Shown here piece after piece: positions 23,165-33,800 of a DNA stretch of 64,000 nucleotides. This DNA is from Ypsolopha sequella. Taxonomy: Eukaryota > Arthropoda > Insecta > Lepidoptera > Ypsolophidae. Within the stretch, counting starts at the first letter, position 1. The number at the start of each line of letters is the position of its first letter. Under the pieces are notes generated by a model. It searched no databases. It was not told the DNA's origin and saw only the letters and a list, made by a program, of their open reading frames with translations. The position numbers were made by a program, and so were the translations under genes. Location: assembly GCA_934047225.1 (NCBI GenBank), contig OW203991.1:2294001-2358000 (forward strand), read 5' to 3'.

Positions 23165-23520
23165 AAAATAATAAACTTTACATTTTCGATATATTTCGGC
23201 CTCATCAGTGAGGCCGTCATCAGTCGAGTGGTTGACAGGTAAAAATTATAAAATAGATATATGAAAACAAGTTGATACAGTCTGAAAAGGTTATGATAGG
23301 AACTATTTACATAAAAAAAAAAATGATGAAAGAAAGGTGGTAAAATAAAAAAAGAAACAGTTTGGAGGGGAGTACTTGCTGATTGGGTCAGTTGGTCGAG
23401 TCTGTTAGTGCTGTCTGTTGAGTCCGGGTCCATAGTGTGCGCCAAGTGACCAGATATATGATTATCTAAAAAGTCATGAAATGGAACTAAAATTGTTTTT
23501 ACTGGTAACACCCGATTTCC
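23165..23520 (-). repeat. Repeat with hammerhead-ribozyme-like core (possible Penelope-type end)
   Basis: Read on the minus strand, 23230-23185 has ctgatga, then a strong stem (cggcctc / gaggccg), then gaaa. That is the conserved core order of a hammerhead ribozyme. Such motifs are known in Penelope-like element terminal repeats and retrozymes. No reverse transcriptase accompanies it here, so the element family is inferred only. Confidence 0.45.
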
Positions 23521-23775
23521 CCATACAAAAGATCTCAGGTGTTGCCATATTAATTCTGTTTTGGCAAAGAAAGTGGAACCCCTATTTATTTCACGACTTT
23601 CTTGACAATCTGTAAGTCGGCCGGGTAAGACAGTCTTCGTCCACGCTGCTACAGATATAGTTCATAAACTCACACCGGGTTGTGATACCTACCCGGTATG
23701 CAACACCAACCCGTTCAAAAATCAACTCGCGTCGGAACACCGACCATTCTAAAATGGCAGTGTCGCTACACTACA

Positions 23776-24331
23776 GTAGAGCCACTGAGTGATGGCGCCT
23801 ATGACGTTTAAATGCTTACAAAGTATCGTAATTATTTATAAGCAAGTGTGAATTAAAAAATGTAATACTTCATTGTTGATAGTGATGTACTACTTGTTTC
23901 GGTTATTATATTTCGATTTGAATGTTGTTTTATTGTGCAATAGAATTCGTATAGAAACAAAGATTTTTTTTTTTTAAAGTTTCTCATTTTTTATAGGTCG
24001 TGTTTGAGTTCGCCAAGTTACGCAATAATATTTCATTAAAAACAAAACAATGACGAAGTTAAACTAAACGAAAATAAATTATAGTAAAATACTTTTTTCG
24101 ATTTAGATATTTAAACATCTCTCGGGGGCCCCGGGGCACTACACCGCATAGCCCTCCGATAGCTACGCCACTGGTTTTGGCACATTTTCCTTTTGTATCA
24201 TTATGTTGAATGTTAAATGACGTGTCTAATGTTGAGTAAACTCACACTTGATTTTTATTTTGAACCGAAATTTGAAATGTATCTCATCACTAAATGCAGC
24301 TGTCATAAGTGCCATCACTTAGTGGCTCTAC
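23776..24331. mobile_element. MITE of the GTAGAGCCACT family, copy 1
   Basis: Ends gtagagccactgagtgatgg and ccatcacttagtggctctac are inverted repeats. A 543-bp copy at 62965-63507 is close throughout. No coding capacity. It appears inserted into a region related to 42030-42140 (ttgaacggtcggtgttg-type text flanks it). Confidence 0.75.
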
Positions 24332-24596
24332 TTTACAGTCCGCAAAATATACCTTGATCCCTATGACGGCTGTCAGCGCTAATACATATTTAAGCATGAG
24401 AAAAAGTTAGAAATACAAATTCTGTCTGTCTGTCCTGCTGTCAGTGTTGTAACCTGACGAGTGTTCATTTAATTTTATGAACGGCTATCAGGAGCGTGAT
24501 ACCCTTTGTCGTGTTCCCCCGCATCCCTGTAACGACGCGGGTGAAGACCGACTTATCCGATTTGTTTATAATCAAGTTGAATCAGTCTATAGAGAC

Positions 24597-24705
24597 GATT
24601 CTGAAGGCTTTAATTTTAGTTTTAGTACTGTCAAAACTTGAAATTTTCCAAAGTAATTTAGCTTCTATTCCTAACACTAAAACTATAATTAAAGCCTTCA
24701 GAATC
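24597..24705. repeat. Short foldback
   Basis: Arms gattctgaaggctttaattt and its reversed complement ending ttaaagccttcagaatc enclose a ~40-bp loop. It is likely a solo MITE or remnant. Confidence 0.6.
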
Positions 24706-24949
24706 GGCTTTAATGTCAGTTTAAAAAGAATCAACATTGGCGCTTTGAGAAGTGACTGTAGCCAAAAAAAAAAAACCGTGATACTTTCCAGCTTAAAAAT
24801 ACATTTGCAAAAAAGAAGAGCCAAAAAAACGCAAACACATTTTATTTGAATTACTGACAGTAAGAAATTGGAACATTTCCTAGTTATAAATAAATACTAT
24901 AATACAAAAAAATCGATCACAAAAAGTAAATTCATACAAACATTCTACT

Positions 24950-25433
24950 ATTAAGAGCGGTGTCGCAGCCGGATTGTGAAATATCCGCCTTTTTCTAAAT
25001 AATCAAAACAGAACACTTATATTCAAAATTCACTCAATGGTTATTCAACAAAACCTTATTACCTATGTATTGTGTATGTATGGATTGTGAAATACCCGCC
25101 TTTTTCTAAATAATCAAAACAGAACACTTATATTCAAGATTCACTCAATGGTTATTCAACAAAACCTTATTACCTATGTATTGTGTATATATACTGCATT
25201 CGCAAAGTTTCCATTGGTTTCTGAAAATGAGAATAAAAAAAAAATTTCAATACATTTTTTTAAAATTATAATTTACAGAAACTAATGGAAACTTTGCGAT
25301 GGCAAAATACACAATACATAGGCAATAAGGTTTTGTTGAATAACTATTGAGTGAATTTTGAATTTAAGTGTTCTGTTTTGATTAATTAGAAAAAGGCGGG
25401 TATTTCACAATCCGGCTGCGATCCGCTCTTAAG
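24950..25433. mobile_element. CTTAAGAGCGG foldback with duplicated arm
   Basis: Ends are ttaagagcgg... and ...ccgctcttaa, with long inverted arms containing gattgtgaaatacccgcc. The left arm holds a 111-bp tandem duplication (units begin 24971 and 25082), while the right arm has one unit. Related TTAAGA-ended elements are at 25866, 51814 and 61646. Confidence 0.7.
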
Positions 25434-25865
25434 TAAGAATGTTGTCCTCAGTAATACCCAATACCTACAAATAGGTAAAAGTTCTGATTCCAACCATTTA
25501 TCGCTTAACTGTACAAGAACAGTCCTTTTATATATATATATATGTACAAGTAATATACGAAATTAGAAAACAGATTTAAACAACAAAAAAAGAAAACTGA
25601 GAAAAATGAAATCAAGAATTGAATAAAAACATAGCTGTATAACTTTAGCGGAAAGCGCACTATTTACAATTTAATTCGATTATAACAATACGGTTCAAGA
25701 ATGGTATAACCTTGCTTTCCACGATATTACATTAGCAGAATATATATTTACCGTCTAACAAGTTAAATAAATGCTCGACGTATAGTATTTCATTGTCAAA
25801 AGCTCATAATCCGTTAACTATATACTATATTATGTAACTATTTAAATCTACCACACAATAACCAG

Positions 25866-26336
25866 CCTTAAGAGCCCGCTCCGAATCGGTCTTCATATAT
25901 ATGTAAGTACCAAAAAAACTCGCAAAAGAGAAAAAAAAAACAAATAAATTTTAGGCTTTCATTTAGACGGTCAATATGAAGTGGTGTATGTCCCTAGTTT
26001 TTTCACAAACATCGCGTCAATGACCGAAAAAATATTTAAAATAATGGGTTTTTGCCCGTAAATCGAGTACTTTTACAAGACAAGCAAACTATGCACATAC
26101 ACCACATGAAAATGTCATCAATATTCTAAATTATCAAAAATAACAGATAGTCGAGGCACTCGGAAATAGTTATTATTTTCAACGCTAAGGGCGAGGTTCG
26201 CTTAGAACAGCTCGAACGGCGCGAAGCGAGGCGCGTGAGGCGCTTGTTTAGATTAGCCAACCGAATATACGCTTTATTGTCCCGATACGTCTCGCTTCAC
26301 ATCGGAGTTGTTGTCGCCGCGAACCGGTTTCTTAAG
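25866..26336 (+). mobile_element. CCTTAAGA-ended element, copy 1
   Basis: Starts ccttaagagcccgctccgaa and ends gaaccggtttcttaag. An inverted full-length relative is at 61646-62168 and shares gtggtgtatg, aaacccattattttaaat and the GC-rich ggcgcgtgaggcgcttg part. No coding region. Confidence 0.65.
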
Positions 26337-26819
26337 CCAATCATTTAAGATGTTTATCACAAGCCAATAGAGTTATGAGATCTAAGAAACTTCGTAATAC
26401 GTCACGACATAAATCAAGTACAGGTAACGGCAGTAAATAATGCACATAAATAATAGAAGTAAATAAATAGTTAAGCAATTATAAAATTTGGTGCGCCACA
26501 AAAATACAGAATTTAAATAATTTGGTCAGCATACAAAGATTTTGTTTGCAATACAAAAAATCAGGCAGCAATCTTTGTTCCGCAAATAATTTTGATAATA
26601 GTCAAAAATTAAATCATTAATAGACAGCTTACAATAACATGATTTTGCATAATAAACATTCAGTCCGCAAAATAACTACTTGATCAGCAAGATTTCATGA
26701 TTGATCAGCAGAGAAAACATGTCTATGCAAAAAATAGGTTGAATATGTTCCAAAACCGAACCAGACCGCCCCGACTCTATACAGTCTTGTGGGTACTACC
26801 CCTAGAATGTATATAAAAA

Positions 26820-27030
26820 GCCGTAGGCTTGGAGGAAGGGCAGTCCTCGCCTCCCATAACAAAGCATAGGCACGCGTGCGAGCCGCAGTGGCAGGGGCTG
26901 GTCGCCGAAGGCGACCAACAAGCCGAAGCTGCTAAGGTGAGCATGGGTGACTGTGCTTTGTTACGCAAGGGCGAAAGGGCTGCACTTTCCGCAACGCCGA
27001 AGCAATTGCAAAATGAAAAATGAATTTTTT
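26820..27030. other. GC-rich island with a perfect small hairpin
   Basis: About 200 bp of GC-rich sequence lie in a very AT-rich setting. It contains ggtcgccgaaggcgacc (near 26898-26914), a 7-bp stem with a 3-nt loop, and a tataaaaag motif just before it (about 26810-26820). Two overlapping frames are open but neither protein is recognised. Confidence 0.35.
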
Positions 27031-27437
27031 TGCTGACCCGCTGAGTGCTTACCAAAATTTTATTAAGCAGGAGCAGCTCATTGCAGCTTATATAATTAAT
27101 ATGCTATCAAAAATAATTACAGCCATCCAGAATGACATAAATTGCTGATTGATTTTGAAATGTTTGCTGGCCATGAGTTGCTGATTAATTAGCTATTTCT
27201 GCTCACATATTATATTTTTCTGCTCACAAAAATACCAATACTATGCTAACCATTTAAATAACACCCATAAATAATGTCTTCGACTTTGTAGAGCATCGTC
27301 TGTCACCGGACTGTTAGTGCTTCGTGCGACAGAGATAACGCTACGATACGATGTGCATTATTTACTGCCGGGACTTGTATCAAATTGCTTCTGAGCATGA
27401 CTATTACTAGAACCGTTAACAATCTTACAGCTCTATT

Positions 27438-27482
27438 TTCACCGACTATTTTAACCGACTATTTTAACCGACTATTTTAACC
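27438..27482. repeat. Three 15-bp tandem repeats
   Basis: Three consecutive copies of ttttaaccgacta are seen with minor edge variation. Confidence 0.6.
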
Positions 27483-27584
27483 ACCCAACGCGACAACGAG
27501 GCCTTACCGCCGTACTTCGAGCACAAATACAAGCTTTTTAGGGCATGCGGGTGTACCATACGGTGCTTTTTTTCATTAGTAAGT

Positions 27585-27706
27585 GGTAAGAATACAAATA
27601 CAATAAACATAAATTCCTGAAAACTCACAGGTACTCTACCGACAGGATTAGAACTCGGGTCTCAAGATTGAGGCCAGGATTCTACCGACTGAGCTACCGT
27701 TCCAAC
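27585..27706 (-). mobile_element. tRNA-derived SINE fragment
   Basis: On the minus strand there is a pol III A box (tagctcagtcgg, complement of 27685-27696) and a B box (agttctaatcc, near 27645-27655) at tRNA spacing. A T/A-rich tail (tttattgtatttgtattc) follows. Acceptor-stem pairing is absent, so it is not a working tRNA. It lies about 110 bp past the UBASH3 stop codon and may be in that 3' UTR. Confidence 0.6.
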
Positions 27707-27814
27707 CAAAAGCCTGGTTATTGCATGACCTTTAGAAATGAAACAACTATAAGTACCATAAACATTTTCCTTAGAGCGACAAGTTAAATTAAGTCAGTCA
27801 GTCAGAAATAGCGA

Positions 27815-27892
27815 TCACAAAGTAAGTAGCAGCTTCCAGTCGAAGCGGCCCGAGCTCGAGTTGATGGAAGGCGGGCAGGGGGGGCACACCAC
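27815..27892 (-). CDS. UBASH3-type last exon
   Basis: The 78-nt exon after a ttgtgcag acceptor encodes [20 protein letters not shown] and LLLTL, stop at 27815-27817. GRFDW corresponds to the GGFNW end of vertebrate UBASH3. Confidence 0.9.
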   Translation of the reverse strand: MVCPPCPPSINSSSGRFDWKLLLTL

Positions 27893-30800
27893 CTGCACAA
27901 CACACATACATTAATAGATGATACTTTGTACTTAGATTATAAATTGATGTTATAACCATCCAACATTTCATAGGATATGTCTAAATACACTGACATGGTG
28001 AATCCAAACGCATGAGGCGTATTAATAATTAATAACATAATTAGTTTATATCGCTACACCTTAGTAAACTATATTCGTATCAGAGTTTAGGTTCTTCGGC
28101 CCAGTGATATCAGAGTGTGCGGAAATCGACCCAGTGATATCATGTATTTAATTAGCTTAGTGATACCAAAATGTGTAGGGTAAGATATCAGATAGTAATC
28201 GGCCAAGTGATATCAGAGATAATCGGTTCAGTGATACCAAAATGTGTAGGGTAAGATATCAGATAGTAATCGGCCAAGTGATATCAGAGATAATCGGTTC
28301 AGTGATACCAAAATGTGTAGGGTAAGATATCAGATAGTAATCGGCCCAGTGATATCAGAGATAATCGGTCCAGTGATATCAGAGCGCAGGATTATCGGCC
28401 CAGTGATATCAGAAGGTAGGACAATCGGCCCAGTGATATTATAGATAATCGACCCAGTCATATCAGAGGGTAGAATAAATAATCGGCCTAGTGATACCAG
28501 AGGGTAAAATAATCTGCCCAGTGATATCAAAGAGTAGGATAATCGGCTCGGTGATATCAGAGGGTAGTATAATTGATACCAGATACCAGAATGCAGGTTA
28601 TTAAAGAGTAGTGTTTAGACCGACCTGCCACGGCTTGTCCCTCATAGCGCCGAGAGCGCAGTACGGCACACGCAGTAGATGCTGCGAGATCTGGTACGGA
28701 GGGAACTCCTGCTCCTCGGTGCCGAGACGCTTCAGTGCCACCACCATCTGGTCGAGGGTGGCTGCGTGACCCACGAACACTATGTTGCCACCTACGGAAA
28801 TACATATATTATAATCCTGTCGTTTCAAATTCCACGCGCTTTCCACACCAATACAAATCGAGCTAATCGACAAAAATTGTTATAATTTCCCGTTCTCCCA
28901 AAACTATATAACGAGGGACTTGGTGACCCGGCGTGCCAGGAATGTATTGTATTTGACGTATCTAGTCTTTTTATTAGATCCTTCCGAAAAGCAATTAGTA
29001 GTACGGTTTATGTAATCGTGACACCCAGGTGAACTCGCACAATACGGCTGTTCACGCTACAGCGTGACGGTATGCGCATTTCAGCGCATGCGCAGAAAGT
29101 GGCTCGCGACAGAATCGAGTCGCGCGCTGCCCGCGGTTCACTCACTCTCTTCGGCTCGAGACGCCTCCGGAGGCGCACGTCTGCGCGCTCGCGCGGCCGG
29201 ACTGTTCCGCCCGAATCGTCTAGAGAACGACACGTGTGTACACATTCGCGCTGCCAGCACAAATAATATTGCGGACCCATTATTTAGATTGTGAAAGTGT
29301 AGTGTTCACGTTACCAAGAACCAAGACATCCAGATCATCACTGCCCAAAGCGCCAATTCAATCAGCCCAACGAGAGGAGACGACACGCGGCGCGTTTGCC
29401 GCTCATTTAGAAACATTCCAACCAGGTCAGTGCACCCACATTGTTTCCCACAATCTTTTCTTCTCCCGTGTCATATCCTCAAATCCTATCAGCCCTGCAG
29501 TTCTGTAACCCCGCGGTTACATTTTTGGTCACTTCGAGCCGGTAGTAATACACTTTGGCCCTTCGAACCGTTAGAACCAGCCCCCCCCCTCTATTTACTA
29601 CAGTCCATTTTCAATACAAGAAAAATTTTGGTCCGTCGAGCGGAAAATTTTTGGTTTATATCACCCCCCGCCTCCCCCCCGCCGGCCCGTAACTTTGTTT
29701 GAACCAGCCCCCGTCGATTTACAGTCCATTTTCACTCGGTTAAATATTTTGCCCCCTTTCCCGGCAAAAAATATTTTGTGGTCTCGAATACCTATTGCGG
29801 GTAGGTAATTAGAACCGCCGCCTAGAACATTCCATTTATCGGTATAGAACCGGCCCATCCATTCAGCCCAATTGTTTTAATACAGTCCACTATATTTCTT
29901 TATTAAACCCAGATTTACCCGACCCGACCCGACCCAATTTACCCAATTTTTACCCGCGGAGTGGGTAATTTACCCACTGTCAAAGATAGTTTTCCCACGT
30001 ATTTTGCGAGATATTTTTTTTGGTGCGAGTTTTATTTCGTTTTATTTTGAGTACATACGTATACATTGCATCATTGGATTGTCCGCTCATTTAGATCCGA
30101 TTTCTGCGAGGTAAATACATTCTTTGTTTGTTTACGCGTTCGAGGCAGTAGGTAGGTATTTTATTCTATAAATGGAATTTTCAACGACTGATGTTTTGTT
30201 GTAAATATACTGTTATGACATTTTGGTGAACAAGTTGATCAGCCCTTTTTGATATTTAATGTTACGGTAATCTCGTGTTATTGTCTGCTGTTTTAACCGG
30301 GTATATATAGTACAAATATAGTAAACAATTTTTTTTTTCTTCTCTTCTCATCTCTGATCTTATTGTTAATGGTACACATATAGGGTGTTCCACGTTGGTT
30401 CAGCTCATATAAAGGTTGTTTTTTTAAAAAAAAAAAAAAATTTTTTTTTTCTTTTTCTCTGTCGTGTTTATTTTCCGTGTTCCGTTTGAACATAGCCTTT
30501 GTTTTTTCGGCCCGCGCAAGTTACAAGCTATCCGCACGTTGGAGTTGGTAGCGCTCAAGTTTTAATAACTCATTTTCACATATAGTCACACTCATCACAC
30601 ATTCAATCAGCACATACACACTCAGCTCATTTTCACTCACACATTCAATCAGCACATACACACTCAGCTCATTTTCACTCACACATTCACTCATCACATA
30701 CACATTCAGCTCATTTTCACTCAATGAAACCAGCACTCAGCGCACTCAGCACATTCATCACACACACACTCATCACATACACACTCAGTTCATTTTCACT

Positions 30801-33800
30801 CAATGACTTCAACTCCAACAGAGAATTCTTGTAACTCCGCACAACGTGTAGTGAACGTCACTAACACACCAATTTTGTTGCCAACCGTATCACTTGAAAT
30901 AGCAGACGTACATTCACTCAATCACACTCAATTTCACTCAGCACGAGCCCTGTTAGGTTTTATCTCACGTCGCGGTACTCCAGTTCTCATTCGCTCAGAC
31001 TGCGGCACAAACTATGATGCAATCACTCACAAGCTCGCGAATCAGCACATAACTTGGTTCGGCGCTCTGCACGAAATAATACTCAACTCAAGACCCCTCT
31101 GCCCGATTTCATCCGACCCTACGGACTTTGAACCTCTCACGGCCGGACATTTCATTATTGGTCGTCCGCTCACCGCTCTACCTGAGCAGTCTTTTGACGA
31201 CAGACCCATATCTGCTCTTAAACGGTTTCAACTCATTCAAGCGCTCTCTCAGCGCTTTTGGACTCTCTGGTCCAGATCCTACCTCCATACCCTGCAAACC
31301 CGCTCCAAATAGCTCTCCCCTTCTTCCCCTCCTCAAGTGGGTGAACTGGTCCTCATCAAAGAGGATGACCTGCCTCCGCTCCAATGGAAGTTAGGGAGAA
31401 TTTTCCGCACAATGCCAAGGATGGAGTGATCCGAGTTGTGGATCTGGACACAGCTCATGGAGGAGTCGCAGCCCCGGCCCCCCCAGGATGTTCACGCTAC
31501 AGCGTGACGGTATGCGCATTTCAGCGCATGCGCAGAAAGTGGCTCGCGACAGAATCGAGTCGCGCGCTGCCCGCGGTTCACTCACTCTCTTCGGCTCGAG
31601 ACGCCTCCGGAGGCGCACGTCTGCGCGCTCGCGCGGCCGGACTGTTCCGCCCGAATCGTCTAGAGAACGACACGTGTGTACACATTCGCGCTGCCAGCAC
31701 AAATAATATTGCGGACCCATTATTTAGATTGTGAAAGTGTAGTGTTCACGTTACCAAGAACCAAGACATCCAGCTCATCACTGCCCAAAGCGCCAATTCA
31801 ATCAGCCCAACGAGAGGAGACGACACGCGGCGCGTTTGCCGCTCATTTAGAAACATTCCAACCAGGTCAGTGCACCCACATTGTTTCCCACAATCTTTTC
31901 TTCTCCCGTGTCATATCCTCAAATCCTATCAGCCCTGCAGTTCTGTAACCCCGCGGTTACAACGGCTGACCAGCGGGCCTATTGTGTATCTCTAGTTGCC
32001 TTCTGGACTGGGTGTCTATCATCAAAAACATAGATATACTATCGAATTCCGATGTCTTAAGGATATTTTCGCACTTGAAGTGACGACACAGATTGTTAAT
32101 AGTTCAATACCCACTAAAGGCAATTTTGAAATTTCGGTTTTTAGCTATGTTTTTGATGATAGGCACCTCGTGCAGTTGGCAACTAAAGATACAGAATAGG
32201 GGGGCAGGTCCTCTAAAAAGGCCGTTTTGCATGAATCATATTATGATTCTGTTCTAATGCCGTCTCTTTTGCACGTGTGAAAAAACTCTGACTCCATCCT
32301 ACTTTCAAATCATTTTATGATTCACCCAAGTCGGCCTTTTTAGATCCCCATATCTCCTTCGGTCCTCTAATTCGGTTTTGAATATTTTTATTGTTTTATA
32401 AACAACACTACGTTTGATTCTGAAAGCTTTCAACGTCTTGAAGATTTCAACTGAGCACTTGCAATTGAGAAAATTTTAAACAATGACTACTTCAAATGAA
32501 CAACAAGTGGGAGACATTTGATACCATTGTATTTTGTTCGTGTAAACATATACTTGAAACTGTAAAAAGAAAATGTTGTCTAGAGAAGGAAATGTCATCG
32601 GCACATCGCTTCGCTCGGCTCTCCAAATTCATTTACATGTAAACCTAACACGCTCCTCCTAGCTCTGCTCGTCATCGCACCTTTATTTGACTTTTAGTGA
32701 AAGATTTCGATTTCATACTTTACGATCTGTTTAATTCTACGATCTGTCCACGACATATCCACGAAATCTGTATGAGAAAGGGTGTATCCAAACTTATTGG
32801 ACACGGCGTAGAGCCATTCTGTATTTTTATGTATATTACCATTGACATACAAACCATGGACCGCGGGTCTAGTACAAGATTTACGAAAAAAGTGTCCTTA
32901 GTGAAGTGTCAAAATATTAAGAAACAAAACATTTTAATTTGAATCGTATGTCATTGCTGCATGGCTCAATTTTGATTGACGTGCGATTGACACGCTTTTT
33001 TAGTTTTCAATGGTTTTGACACTCTTTTGGTTCGGACACTTTTGAGCGCAGATCCGATGTCTACTTGTTAAGTACGTCAACGTATATTTACCTTCTTTTT
33101 CAGTTTCGTTGACCGCGGAATGCATGACCAGTTCCCCGCGCTTGTAGTACTCGTCCAGAGTTTCTGTAGCCTCCAGGTCTAACTCCACGTACGGTTTGTA
33201 GCTGCAACGAATCGAACAAATTGTCGTTAGACAGGCTTTGTTTTTTTATGCTAACCAAAAGATACCAGTCGAATTTCACAAGGCGTGTTCGCGCTACATA
33301 TCTATTGTTTTACAATATTGTTATCAAAAATTGATAACTGAACGGAGTAATAAATATTTTTTGGAAATAATAATTCAAGATTTGCGGGTAACCCTAAAAA
33401 ACGACAACAGTACACGGTCATCGAGCTCCGTAATAGTAAAACCACAAAGGTACGGAGGTTAAGGGGCTTCACAATCAAAACTGCTTTTACAGACGTTTTT
33501 AAATTGGTTTAAACTTTCTATATGAATATTACAAAACTTTGAAAAAAATATATCACACATATTGACCCATGTCCCGTAATTGTGATGTTTTAAAATCTTA
33601 AAAGCATTAACCTACAACGAGAAAATAAATACCCTTAATAACCTTTCAAATGCTTTAAAAAACTGATAAATAGTTTAAACTTTTTAAATTCAAAAGAGAC
33701 AAGGTTAAAACTTATACACACACACGAGCAATACAAAAATCTAACACAATGATGTTTAAAACTTTTAAATATCAAACTTAACACATGTGAAAAGCATTAT

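Larger units (their letters stand above)
29049..31961 (+). mobile_element. BEL/Pao LTR retrotransposon, internally deleted, very recent
   Basis: Two 473-bp LTRs (29049-29521, 31489-31961) start tgttcacgc and end ggttaca. I find one difference between them. A 5-bp duplication acggc flanks the element (29044-29048, 31962-31966). A primer-binding site candidate tggtcacttcgagcc starts at 29526. The 1967-bp interior lacks gag, protease and RT; only an integrase remnant remains. It lies in a UBASH3-type intron, opposite in direction to the gene. Confidence 0.92.

Noticed and set aside
26829..27023. Bacterial contamination
   Set aside because: Only ~200 bp, no recognisable bacterial gene, and flanked continuously by insect-like sequence.
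28330..28530. Repetitive frame with ITGPI motifs
   Set aside because: It is a translation of the minisatellite, with no start context or family match.
28085..28570. CRISPR array
   Set aside because: Units are directly adjacent variants without unique spacers, and the setting is a eukaryotic intron.
29008..29294. Open frames of 76-90 codons on both strands in the LTR, repeated at 31391-31734
   Set aside because: They fall in GC-rich LTR sequence, appear in both LTRs, and match no protein I know.
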